From CAYLUN01 sp964386865 (GTDB taxonomy: Bacteria > Verrucomicrobiota > Kiritimatiellia > RFP12 > UBA1067), in NCBI GenBank assembly GCA_964386865.1, contig CAYLUN010000167.1, positions 1-7,692 on the forward strand: DNA of 7,692 bases. The letters are read 5' to 3'. This document shows, one piece after another, positions 1-5,692 of this stretch; position 1 is the stretch's first letter, and every line of letters begins with the position of its first letter. Below the pieces are notes generated by a model that was given only the letters and a program-made list of their open reading frames with translations, made no database searches and had not been told where the DNA came from. The position numbers and the translations under genes were made by a program.

Positions 1-43
1 TCTTGTCGTCGTCCACCACCAGAATGACCGGCTTGTCTGACAT
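1..43 (-). CDS. Response regulator, N-terminal fragment (partial)
   Basis: Only the first 14 codons are inside the window; the gene continues beyond base 1. The visible residues, MSDKPVILVVDDDK, match the start of a CheY-like receiver domain: a hydrophobic beta strand followed by the acidic cluster that binds Mg2+ near the phosphorylated aspartate. It starts 4 bases after the stop codon of the upstream histidine kinase, so it is almost certainly its cognate partner in one operon. Because the kinase is NtrB-like, a sigma54-activator (NtrC-type) output domain is a reasonable guess, but the output domain cannot be seen here. Confidence 0.85.
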   Translation of the reverse strand, partial: MSDKPVILVVDDDK

Positions 44-47
44 ACGC

Positions 48-1232
48 CTAACTCCCCGCCGTGTTGAGCAGCCGGACGCGCCGCTCGTCGCGCGGCAGCC
101 GGATCTTGAAGCAGGTCCCCTCGTTCGGCTTGCTCGCAAGCTCGATCTCGCCGCCGTGATCCTCGATGATCCGCTGCACGATCATCAGCCCCAGGCCGCT
201 GCCCTTCGTCTTGGTCGTGTGGTACGGCTCGAACACGCGGCTCAGCTCCTCCGGAGCGATGCCCTTGCCCGTGTCGACGAACGAAATGTCCACGAACGCG
301 TCGCCCACGCCGAACACGACTTTCAGCGCCCCGCCGTCCGGCATCGCCTCCAGCGCGTTCTTGATCAGGTTGAAGAACACCTGCTTGATCTGCGACCGGT
401 CCAGCCGAACCTTGGGCACCGCCTCGGGGATATCCACCGACACCGCGATTCGGCGGTTCTCAAACTCGGTCTTGAGCAGCCGGAGCGTCTCCTCGAGCAC
501 CTCGGTCGGCCGCTCGGCCACCAGGACCGGCTTGGAGGGCCGAATCGCCCGCAGGAACTGCGCGATGATCGTGTCCAGCCGCTCGACCTCGGTGCGAGCC
601 ACGTCGACCAGATCTTGCAGGGCCTGCCGGGAGCCCGCGTCCTCCAGCTCGCGCAGCTCTCGCGCGAGCAGCTGCAGGTGGATGTTCAGCGCGTTGAGCG
701 GGTTGCCGATCTCGTGCGCCACGCCAGCCGCCAGCAGCTTCACCGCGTTCGAGCGCTCGCTCTCCAGCGCCGACGCCTCCTGCCTGCGGTCGCGCGTCAC
801 GTCCCGCAGGATCACCAGCACGCCCTTGCTCACCAGTCCCTGCTCGTCCAGCGGCACGCCGTAGACGCTGATGAACCGGTGCTCGGGATAGGAGATCTCG
901 ATCTCGCGCGTCACCATCCGCGCCCAGCCGCTGTCCGTGGCCGGCACGTCCAGCAAGTGCTCCCAGTTCCACTCGCGCAAGAAGCGCACGATCGACCGCC
1001 CCTTGGTCCGCGCATACTCGAAGCCCGCCAGCTTCTCCGCCGCGCGGTTCGCGTACAGCAAGCGCCCCTCGTTGTCGATCACCAGAATCCCCTCTTGGAT
1101 CGTCTGAAAGATCGTCTCCAGAAAGCCGCGCTCCTGCGCCATCCGCAGCATCTGCGCCTGCAGGCTTTCCGGGCCCAGCTTGTCAATGCGGGCCACCAAT
1201 CTGTCGAAAAATCCAGAGGCCATTGCTGTCAC
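48..1232 (-). CDS. PAS-domain sensor histidine kinase, NtrB type
   Basis: A 394-residue cytoplasmic sensor kinase that should autophosphorylate on histidine and pass the phosphate to the response regulator encoded 4 bases downstream. I see no transmembrane segment. Residues ~35-145 form a PAS domain (ILVIDNEGRLLYANRAAEKL near the start). The HisKA dimerisation helix holds H173 in VAHEIGNPLN. The catalytic ATPase domain shows the N box NLIKNALEA (288-296), G1 box DTGKGI (320-325), F box FEPYHTTK and G2 box GSGLGL (344-349), so all catalytic boxes are intact. The signal sensed is unknown. The longest frame starts with GTG at 1232. An ATG three codons in (1223) is better placed behind the AGGT at 1233-1236 and may be the true start. 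Confidence 0.93.
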   Translation of the reverse strand: MTAMASGFFDRLVARIDKLGPESLQAQMLRMAQERGFLETIFQTIQEGILVIDNEGRLLYANRAAEKLAGFEYARTKGRSIVRFLREWNWEHLLDVPATDSGWARMVTREIEISYPEHRFISVYGVPLDEQGLVSKGVLVILRDVTRDRRQEASALESERSNAVKLLAAGVAHEIGNPLNALNIHLQLLARELRELEDAGSRQALQDLVDVARTEVERLDTIIAQFLRAIRPSKPVLVAERPTEVLEETLRLLKTEFENRRIAVSVDIPEAVPKVRLDRSQIKQVFFNLIKNALEAMPDGGALKVVFGVGDAFVDISFVDTGKGIAPEELSRVFEPYHTTKTKGSGLGLMIVQRIIEDHGGEIELASKPNEGTCFKIRLPRDERRVRLLNTAGS

Positions 1233-1245
1233 ACCTGCTCACAGT

Positions 1246-1256
1246 GTCAATTTGAC
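1246..1256. promoter_or_regulatory. Palindrome at the kinase transcription start (possible operator)
   Basis: GTCAATTTGAC has perfect 5-base arms around one central base. It lies where transcription from the predicted kinase promoter should begin, and 13 bases before the GTG start codon. A site at this position could let a regulator, perhaps the paired response regulator, control the operon. This is inferred only from symmetry and position; an 11-base palindrome can arise by chance. Confidence 0.25.
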
Positions 1257-1260
1257 CCAG

Positions 1261-1289
1261 AGTATAAGCGACGTGAGGCCTCGCCGCAA
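1261..1289 (-). promoter_or_regulatory. Candidate sigma70 promoter of the two-component operon
   Basis: Read on the minus strand, TTGCGG (-35, 3 of 6 consensus bases) is followed after exactly 17 bases by TATACT (-10, 5 of 6). Transcription would start near 1254, leaving a short leader before the kinase start codon. The surrounding DNA is very GC-rich, so a TATACT at the correct distance is fairly conspicuous. I see no sigma54-type GG/GC promoter here. Confidence 0.45.
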
Positions 1290-1444
1290 GGCGGAAATGG
1301 GCGCACCCGATTCGGCGCCTGCGACTTGGCGGGAACACCGCGGGCGGTCGCGCCCCGCCTGCAGGGACGCCGTGAGGCGCCGCCTGCGCCGGCGAGCCCT
1401 GCGCAACGGGCACACGCAATTTCTCGTTTCAGCCTTTTTTTGGG

Positions 1445-1473
1445 TTGCACGCAGTCCGCCGTCTGGGCAGAAT
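1445..1473 (+). promoter_or_regulatory. Candidate promoter of the FMN-binding/dapA/dapB/folK cluster
   Basis: TTGCAC (-35-like, 3 of 6) is separated by 17 bases from CAGAAT (-10-like, 4 of 6), about 29 bases before the ATG at 1502. It is a weak match to sigma70 but lies in the only non-coding gap upstream of this gene set, just after a run of seven T at 1435-1441. The gap 1233-1501 otherwise holds GC-rich DNA with no gene that I can support. Confidence 0.3.
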
Positions 1474-1485
1474 AGTGCGCGAACA

Positions 1486-1493
1486 AGGGGGAG
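1486..1493 (+). promoter_or_regulatory. Strong ribosome binding site that fixes the start of the FMN-binding gene
   Basis: AGGGGGAG lies 8 bases before the ATG at 1502. It selects this ATG over an in-frame TTG at 1445, which overlaps the candidate -35 element. The choice also leaves a proper signal peptide at the N-terminus of the protein. Confidence 0.7.
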
Positions 1494-1501
1494 TCTCACT
1501 C

Positions 1502-2095
1502 ATGCAGCATCCAGCTATCCGTCTTGCCGCGGTCGCTTGCGCGTCGCTCTGCGTGCTCTGCGCCCGCGCCGACGCCCAGGTGTCGTCGACGACGGATGCG
1601 CTGTGCCACGACTGGTTCGGCCCCGCGGCCAGCCTCACGCCCCTCGCGCTCGCCGAGACCAACGCCGTCGTGTGCGAGGTCACGCTCGACGGGCGCCCCT
1701 CCGGCTGGCTGTTCCGCACCGACCAGGTGCCTCCGGTCTGCAAGGGCAAGCGCGGGGAGATTGTCCTGCTGGTCGCCGTGGGATCGGACGCCCGCATCAA
1801 GGGCTTGCACGTCCTCAACCACAAAGAGGACGCGCCCTATTTCAAGCGCCTGAAAGGCGGGTTTTTCGACCAGTTCCTGAACCGCCGGGCCGACGCCGAG
1901 ACCACGGGCGTCGACGCCGTAACCCGCGCCACGCTTTCCTCCCGCGCCATTATCCGCGAGGTTCTCGAGGGCGCGAGTCACGTCGTCTCCCTGCCGGAGG
2001 TGGCCGCAAAAATCAAATCTGATGAACAAAGCCGATTGACCAAGACGGCGGCCATGTCTCATAATCAGGGCTCAACGAACGAAGGACCTCTATGA
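1502..2095 (+). CDS. Exported FMN-binding domain protein (NqrC/RnfG-like)
   Basis: A 197-residue protein. Residues 1-25 look like a Sec signal peptide with an AxA cleavage site (ADA|Q), so it should act outside the cytoplasmic membrane. The rest resembles the FMN_bind domain of NqrC and RnfG, in which ApbE attaches FMN covalently to a threonine. The family pattern is roughly D-x-x-(S/T)-G-A-T; here residues 138-147 read DAVTRATLSS, so the aspartate and acceptor threonine (T144) are present but the usual glycine is arginine. Upstream, the strand pattern around GEIVLLVAVGSDARIKGLHVL (86-106, in part) also fits. It probably carries electrons, but no partner redox genes are visible. Its TGA overlaps the dapA ATG as ATGA, implying translational coupling. 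The link to lysine synthesis is not obvious. Confidence 0.8.
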   Translation: MQHPAIRLAAVACASLCVLCARADAQVSSTTDALCHDWFGPAASLTPLALAETNAVVCEVTLDGRPSGWLFRTDQVPPVCKGKRGEIVLLVAVGSDARIKGLHVLNHKEDAPYFKRLKGGFFDQFLNRRADAETTGVDAVTRATLSSRAIIREVLEGASHVVSLPEVAAKIKSDEQSRLTKTAAMSHNQGSTNEGPL

Positions 2096-2961
2096 CGCTT
2101 ACCGGCACCTACACAGCCATCATCACGCCGTTCAACGCGGACGGCAGCGTGGACTACACCGCCCTGCGCAACTTTGTCCAGTGGCAGATCGCAAATGGAG
2201 TGAGCGGGCTCGTGCCCGTCGGCACCACCGGCGAGTCCCCCACCCTCGACATCCACGAGCACATCAAAGTCATCACCACCACGGTCGAAGCCGCCGCGGG
2301 ACAAGCGACGATTATCGCCGGCACCGGCGCGAACTCCACCGCCGAGGCGCTCGAGCTGACGCGCGAGGTCCTCCACGTCGGCGTGCACGCGACCCTTCAG
2401 GTCACGCCCTACTACAACAAGCCCAACTCCGAGGGCCTCTACCGCCACTTCAGCGCGGTCGCCGATCTCGGGCTGCCCGTCGTGCTGTACAATGTGCCCG
2501 GCCGCGCCGGCAAGGAGATCCCGCTCGACGTCGTCGTGCGCCTCGCCGCCAACCCCAACGTCGCCGCTATCAAGGAGGCCGCGGGCAACGTCGACCGCGT
2601 CAGCGCCATCCGCGACGCCTGCGAGCTGACCGTGCTCTCCGGCGACGACAGCCTCACGCTGCCCATGATCAGCGTCGGCGCGTCGGGCGTCATCAGCGTC
2701 GCCTCCAACGTCATCCCGAAAGAGATGTCCGCGCTCGTGCGCCTGGCCCTCGCGGGCGACATGCCGGGCGCCCGCGAGCTGCACCGCACCTTCTACCCGC
2801 TCTTCCGCGACCTCTTCATCGACACCAACCCGATCCCGGTCAAGGCCGCGCTCGCGCTCATGGGCCGCATCGGCGCGGTCTACCGCCTGCCGCTCTGCGA
2901 GCCGACGGAGAAAGCCCGCGAACAGCTCGCCCGCACCCTCCGCAGCCTCGGGCTGCTCTGA
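2092..2961 (+). CDS. dapA: 4-hydroxy-tetrahydrodipicolinate synthase
   Basis: DapA condenses pyruvate with aspartate-4-semialdehyde, the first committed step of diaminopimelate and lysine synthesis in the cytoplasm. At 289 residues it has the normal length for this (beta/alpha)8 aldolase. The Schiff-base lysine is K161 (AIKEAAGN), the catalytic tyrosine Y133 and arginine R138 are in YNVPGR, the GTTGE motif holds T45 and T46, and Y107/Y108 lie in TPYYNKP. All active-site residues are present, at almost the same numbers as in the E. coli enzyme. A GAAGGA ribosome site precedes the ATG, which overlaps the stop of the FMN-binding gene by ATGA. dapB follows 75 bases later. Close relatives such as N-acetylneuraminate lyase share the fold, but the adjacent dapB makes DapA the clear choice. 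Confidence 0.96.
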   Translation: MTLTGTYTAIITPFNADGSVDYTALRNFVQWQIANGVSGLVPVGTTGESPTLDIHEHIKVITTTVEAAAGQATIIAGTGANSTAEALELTREVLHVGVHATLQVTPYYNKPNSEGLYRHFSAVADLGLPVVLYNVPGRAGKEIPLDVVVRLAANPNVAAIKEAAGNVDRVSAIRDACELTVLSGDDSLTLPMISVGASGVISVASNVIPKEMSALVRLALAGDMPGARELHRTFYPLFRDLFIDTNPIPVKAALALMGRIGAVYRLPLCEPTEKAREQLARTLRSLGLL

Positions 2962-2969
2962 CACCTTGC

Positions 2970-2991
2970 GGGCAGTCCCCGTGGCCTGCCC
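2970..2991. repeat. Hairpin between dapA and dapB
   Basis: GGGCAG (2970-2975) and CTGCCC (2986-2991) form a 6-base stem with a 10-base loop, 9 bases after the dapA stop. There is no T-run behind it, so it is not a classical terminator. It could stabilise or process the dapA-dapB mRNA, or it could be chance in GC-rich DNA. Confidence 0.3.
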
Positions 2992-3036
2992 CTACGCGCC
3001 ATCCGCTGAACCGTGCCACCCCAACCTTTTACAACC

Positions 3037-3843
3037 ATGAAAATCGCCATCCTCGGAGCCGCCGGCCGCATGGGCCAGAACCTTCTGCGCTGCGCCTGCA
3101 AGATCGACGGCTGCCAAATCGTCGCCGCCGTGGAGCGCCCCGACCATCCCGCCGTCGGCGCGCCCGTGAAAGAGATCTCCGGCATCCGCTCGGAGCGCCT
3201 CTCCGACTCCCTCTGTTACACCGAAAACTGGCCGGAGGAGGCCGAGGCCGTTATCGACTTCACCTTCCACACCTGCGTCAAAGAGAACCTGGAGAACGCC
3301 GTCGCCAACAGCCAGTCCTACGTGCTTGGCACCACCGGCCTGTCCGACGACGAGAAGCGCGCGGTCTTCGCGGCCTCCGAGCAGATCCCCGTCGTCTGGG
3401 CGCCGAACATGAGCCTCGGCGTCAACCTCTTGCTCGAGCTCGTGCGCCGCTCCGCCTCCGTGCTCGGCCCGGACTACGACGTCGAGATCGTCGAGATGCA
3501 CCACCGCCTCAAAAAGGACGCCCCCAGCGGCACCGCGCTCGGCCTCGCCGAGGCCGTGGCGCAGGGCCGCGGCGTGCGCCTGGGCGACGTCGCCTGCTAC
3601 GGCCGCAAGGGCATCACCGGCGAGCGCCCGCACGGCGAGATCGGCATCCACGCGCTGCGCGGCGGCTCGGTCGTGGGCGACCACACCGTCGCCTTCGTCG
3701 CCGACGAGGAGCGCATCGAGATCACCCACAAGGCCAACAGCCGCGAGGCCTTCGCCACCGGCGCGCTCCGCGCCGCTCTCTGGCTTTTCTCGCGCAAGCC
3801 CGGCATCTACTCCATGCGCCACGTGCTCGGCTTCGAGAGCTGA
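3037..3843 (+). CDS. dapB: 4-hydroxy-tetrahydrodipicolinate reductase
   Basis: DapB reduces the DapA product with NAD(P)H to tetrahydrodipicolinate, the next step toward diaminopimelate and lysine. The 268 residues match the usual family length. The Rossmann nucleotide loop is GAAGRMG (7-13). GTTGL (98-102) lies at the domain junction. The substrate site reads EMHHRLKKDAPSGTAL, with catalytic H155, K159 and substrate-binding G165-T166. I place the start at the ATG at 3037, immediately before the nucleotide-binding strand MKIAILG; an in-frame GTG at 3013 would add eight residues with no family counterpart. No Shine-Dalgarno sequence precedes this ATG, so translation may be coupled to upstream genes or use another mechanism. 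folK follows after 18 bases. Confidence 0.96.
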   Translation: MKIAILGAAGRMGQNLLRCACKIDGCQIVAAVERPDHPAVGAPVKEISGIRSERLSDSLCYTENWPEEAEAVIDFTFHTCVKENLENAVANSQSYVLGTTGLSDDEKRAVFAASEQIPVVWAPNMSLGVNLLLELVRRSASVLGPDYDVEIVEMHHRLKKDAPSGTALGLAEAVAQGRGVRLGDVACYGRKGITGERPHGEIGIHALRGGSVVGDHTVAFVADEERIEITHKANSREAFATGALRAALWLFSRKPGIYSMRHVLGFES

Positions 3844-3861
3844 ACGTCCGCCACGTACACC

Positions 3862-4386
3862 ATGCCACAGACCCGCGAAGCCATCCTCTCGCTCGGCAGC
3901 AACCAGGGCGACCGCCTGTCGTGGCTCAAGCAGGCCGGCCTGGCGCTCCTCGCCTTGCCCCGCACGCGCCTCGCCGCGCTCTCCCCCGTGTACGAGAGCG
4001 ACCCCGTCGGCGTGCCGGACGCCTGCCGCCACCTGCCCTTCCTCAACTGCGTGGCCGTCCTCGAAACGTCGCTTGACCCGCACGCCCTCATGGCCGCCTT
4101 AAGCGCCATCGAGGCCGGGCTCGGGCGCACGCGCGGCGGCGCCGCCGGACTTCCCCGCACGCTCGACATCGACATCGTCGCGCTCGGCGGCCTCACGCTC
4201 GACACGCCCGGCCTCACGCTCCCGCACCCCCGCGCCCGCCAGCGCCGCTTCGTGCTCCAGCCCCTCGCCGACCTGCGCCCCGACTTCGCTTTCCCCGGCG
4301 ACGCAAGCACCGTCTCCGACCTGCTTCGCGGCCTGCCGCCCGAGCCACGCGTCTGGCGCTTCGACGGCTCGTCTTCGACCGTATGA
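3862..4386 (+). CDS. folK: 2-amino-4-hydroxy-6-hydroxymethyldihydropteridine pyrophosphokinase
   Basis: FolK (HPPK) transfers pyrophosphate from ATP to 6-hydroxymethyl-dihydropterin in folate synthesis. The 174-residue protein has the N-terminal LSLGSNQGDR, SPVYESDPVG (41-50), FLNCV (60-64), and the signature PRTLDIDI (98-105), whose D102 and D104 should bind the two Mg2+ ions. PHPR (121-124) and RRFVLQPLADL complete the fold. It is a stand-alone HPPK with no fused FolB or FolP domain. The ATG lies 18 bases after dapB and has no Shine-Dalgarno sequence. It is probably the last gene of the dapA-dapB-folK operon; no terminator hairpin is evident after it. Lysine and folate genes side by side suggest simple housekeeping clustering rather than a shared pathway. 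Confidence 0.95.
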   Translation: MPQTREAILSLGSNQGDRLSWLKQAGLALLALPRTRLAALSPVYESDPVGVPDACRHLPFLNCVAVLETSLDPHALMAALSAIEAGLGRTRGGAAGLPRTLDIDIVALGGLTLDTPGLTLPHPRARQRRFVLQPLADLRPDFAFPGDASTVSDLLRGLPPEPRVWRFDGSSSTV

Positions 4387-4402
4387 TTTGCCCGGCGAAG
4401 GC

Positions 4403-4431
4403 TTGTCAGAATGCCCTGTCTATGCTATTTC
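4403..4431 (+). promoter_or_regulatory. Candidate promoter of the tRNA-Lys gene
   Basis: TTGTCA (-35, 5 of 6) and TATTTC (-10-like, 3 of 6) are 17 bases apart. Transcription would begin about 7 bases before the first tRNA base at 4445. A well-placed promoter suggests that this tRNA 5' part is the native, once-functional gene copy and not a carried-in fragment. Confidence 0.4.
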
Positions 4432-4444
4432 TAAGCCCCTTTTC

Positions 4445-4485
4445 GCCAGCATAGCTCAGTTGGTAGAGCACTTGATTTTTAATCA
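4445..4485 (+). tRNA. tRNA-Lys(UUU), 5' part only (truncated)
   Basis: The acceptor 5' strand GCCAGCA (4445-4451), U8-A9, a perfect D arm (stem GCTC/GAGC around AGTTGGTA, 4454-4469), A26, and an anticodon arm with loop TTTTTAA (4476-4482, anticodon TTT) are all present. Three anticodon-stem pairs form (TGA with TCA, ending at 4485). Then identity is lost: the next bases TATAATGG cannot pair with the remaining stem bases C27-T28. No variable loop, no T arm (no GGTTCGA-type sequence) and no acceptor complement (TGCTGGC) follow anywhere on this strand of the window. The gene is therefore cut in its anticodon arm and cannot give a tRNA as it stands. The natural explanation is site-specific integration of an element at this point. 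Confidence 0.85.
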
Positions 4486-4554
4486 TATAATGGCGTTTTA
4501 TTTGGTTTTTTGATCTTTCTTGGACATTCTGAACCCTCTTTTTTCCTTACTTTA

Positions 4555-4597
4555 CGTCCCATTTCCGTCCCAAAAACAGCGCCCCAAATCCGTCCCA
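4555..4597. repeat. CGTCCCA tandem repeats beside the att junction
   Basis: Three exact copies of CGTCCCA (4555, 4566, 4591) and one variant CGCCCCA (4580) are spaced 11, 14 and 11 bases apart, forming two similar pairs in a roughly 25-base duplicated unit. They start about 70 bases inside the tRNA junction. Short direct repeats at this position commonly serve as arm sites for a tyrosine recombinase or its directionality factor. No such protein gene is present in the window, so the role is inferred. Confidence 0.5.
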
Positions 4598-4649
4598 ACG
4601 GCACACCGACGCGTAACAGAAAAAACAACGTAGAAGCAGGTCGTGCGAT

Positions 4650-5168
4650 ATGAACGAGACTGGAAACAGATGCGAGTTCTCCCCACGCAGAACGTGGAGG
4701 TACACCTTGCGGCACAGTTGGTCGAGCGAACCGGACGAGCCGGAACATGCGTGCGTCTGGATCGGGCTGAACCCGTCTAAGGCGGATGAGAACCAACTCG
4801 ACCCGACGCTTAGGCGCGTGCGTGGTTTTTCAATGGCGTGGGGTTTCAATACATTCTACATGCTGAACCTGTTCGCATTCCGCGCCACCAAACCGAAGGA
4901 CATGCGGAAGGCCCCCGACCCTGTCGGGCGAAGAAATGACTATTGGCTGCGCAAGATGGCGCAGTCGGCCGAGATGGTCATTTGCGCCTGGGGCAATCAC
5001 GGGCTGTTCAGGGACCGCCAGCAAGAGGTTTTGGAGATGCTGGAAGACACGAACCTGTACTATCTGGACGTGACCACCGATGGCGCCCCAAAGCATCCGC
5101 TCTACCTGAAAAGAGAGCTGCTGCCTATACCTTTGGATAAGGGTGCTGAGGCTTGGAGGGCGGTGTGA
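4650..5168 (+). CDS. DUF1643 family protein
   Basis: A 172-residue protein matching the DUF1643 family, whose biochemical role is not established to my knowledge. Hallmarks in order: WRYTLRHSW (16-24), the phosphate-loop-like IGLNPSKAD (38-46), DPT (51-53), NLFAFRAT (73-80), DPVG (90-93) with ND (96-97), AWGNHG (113-118), and GAPKHPLYL (145-153). Length is near the family norm and no key block is missing, so it should be intact. There is no signal peptide or membrane segment. AGCAGG lies 9 bases before the ATG. It is the first gene inside the putative island and points away from the tRNA. DUF1643 genes are often found in accessory or phage-related DNA. Its stop codon coincides with the apparent broken end of the convergent downstream gene. 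Confidence 0.85.
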   Translation: MNETGNRCEFSPRRTWRYTLRHSWSSEPDEPEHACVWIGLNPSKADENQLDPTLRRVRGFSMAWGFNTFYMLNLFAFRATKPKDMRKAPDPVGRRNDYWLRKMAQSAEMVICAWGNHGLFRDRQQEVLEMLEDTNLYYLDVTTDGAPKHPLYLKRELLPIPLDKGAEAWRAV

Positions 5169-5636
5169 GTTCGCCCAATCCGGGGCGAGCGTACCGACGA
5201 CCCTGGCGAACAACCTCCAGCCGGCATCGATGTCGCTCTGCGTCGGACGCTCGGGCGTATCACCATATCGCATGACCCTCTGGATCAGGTTGTGGTAGGC
5301 CATCAGACTCCAGAAGGCCCCGCGATCCTCCGCGTGACTTCCCAGCACCATCCGAGGTATTGCCAGGAACGTCTTGTTCGGCCATTCTCGATTGATGGCA
5401 GATTCCGTTATTGTCGAGCGAGTGTGCTCGGGAGAGGAAAGGGACCGTTCGATCTTCTCGCGCTTGTCTGGGTCGGCGTCGTCCGGCAGGTAATGGGACT
5501 CGCCCACGAGCAAGATTCTGCAGCCAGGTGGCGAGTCAGAATACCGCTGGCCCACCCACGGAAGCCAAGACAGCTTATCAACAACTCTGAAATCCCCGTC
5601 GTACTGGTATGATGAAGTCTGCTGAAACGTGTACAA
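4830..5636 (-). CDS. Uracil-DNA-glycosylase-fold-like protein, apparently 3'-truncated
   Basis: The open frame is 268 codons, but only residues 1 to about 155 (5636 to about 5172) look like a real protein. This part has SWLPWVG, the strand-turn RILLVGESHYL (40-50), FWSLMAYHNLIQR (108-120) and ERPTQSDIDAGW (129-140), a pattern I associate with hypothetical proteins related to the uracil-DNA-glycosylase superfamily. It ends at TLAPDW, where relatives would continue into a further strand and the C-terminal half. The remaining codons run antisense through DUF1643 and appear to be chance coding. The gene is therefore probably a broken remnant; any product would be a chimera. The start is TTG at 5636, with AGGGGG 7 bases upstream and an in-frame stop just before it. 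Function is unknown. Confidence 0.55.
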   Translation of the reverse strand: MYTFQQTSSYQYDGDFRVVDKLSWLPWVGQRYSDSPPGCRILLVGESHYLPDDADPDKREKIERSLSSPEHTRSTITESAINREWPNKTFLAIPRMVLGSHAEDRGAFWSLMAYHNLIQRVMRYGDTPERPTQSDIDAGWRLFARVVGTLAPDWANSHRPPSLSTLIQRYRQQLSFQVERMLWGAIGGHVQIVQVRVFQHLQNLLLAVPEQPVIAPGANDHLGRLRHLAQPIVISSPDRVGGLPHVLRFGGAECEQVQHVECIETPRH

Positions 5637-5675
5637 GCCGGAACCCCCTATTTGCCTTGCAGGTTGTATGACACT

Positions 5676-5692
5676 GCGCTAAACGTTTGCGC
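5676..5692. repeat. Near-perfect palindrome around AAACGTTT
   Basis: GCGC (5676-5679), one extra T, AAACGTTT (5681-5688) and GCGC (5689-5692) form a palindrome with a single bulge. It overlaps the stop codon of the uncertain 84-codon ORF and lies about 40 bases upstream of the glycosylase-like gene. CGTTTGCGC within it recurs at 5713-5721. It could be a regulator site for that gene; no protein can be assigned. Confidence 0.25.

Noticed and set aside
1435..1441. Run of seven T as a rho-independent terminator
   Set aside because: No stable hairpin lies immediately before it on the plus strand, and no gene on that strand ends upstream within the window.
3..1475. Long plus-strand open frame opposite the histidine kinase
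   Set aside because: Its product is rich in Arg, His, Leu and Gln with no motif, while the minus frame has every kinase box. It is an artefact of GC-rich codons.
2181..4076. 631-codon plus-strand frame across dapA, dapB and folK
   Set aside because: Arg/Pro/His-rich nonsense in the +1 frame of three clear enzymes; long only because stop codons are rare at this GC content.
4486..4491. TATAAT just after the split tRNA as a promoter for DUF1643
   Set aside because: A perfect -10 word, but no -35 element lies 16-18 bases upstream, where the tRNA D arm sits, and the gene begins about 160 bases further on.
4445..4700. Group I intron in the tRNA anticodon loop
   Set aside because: Such introns are known in bacterial tRNA genes, but no 3' exon (T arm and acceptor strand) occurs downstream in the window and I see no conserved intron core sequences.
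4479..4849. Minus-strand frames next to the tRNA as an integrase gene
   Set aside because: They contain no tyrosine-recombinase motif (no R...HxxR...Y) and overlap DUF1643; at most a few residues could be a lost integrase tail.
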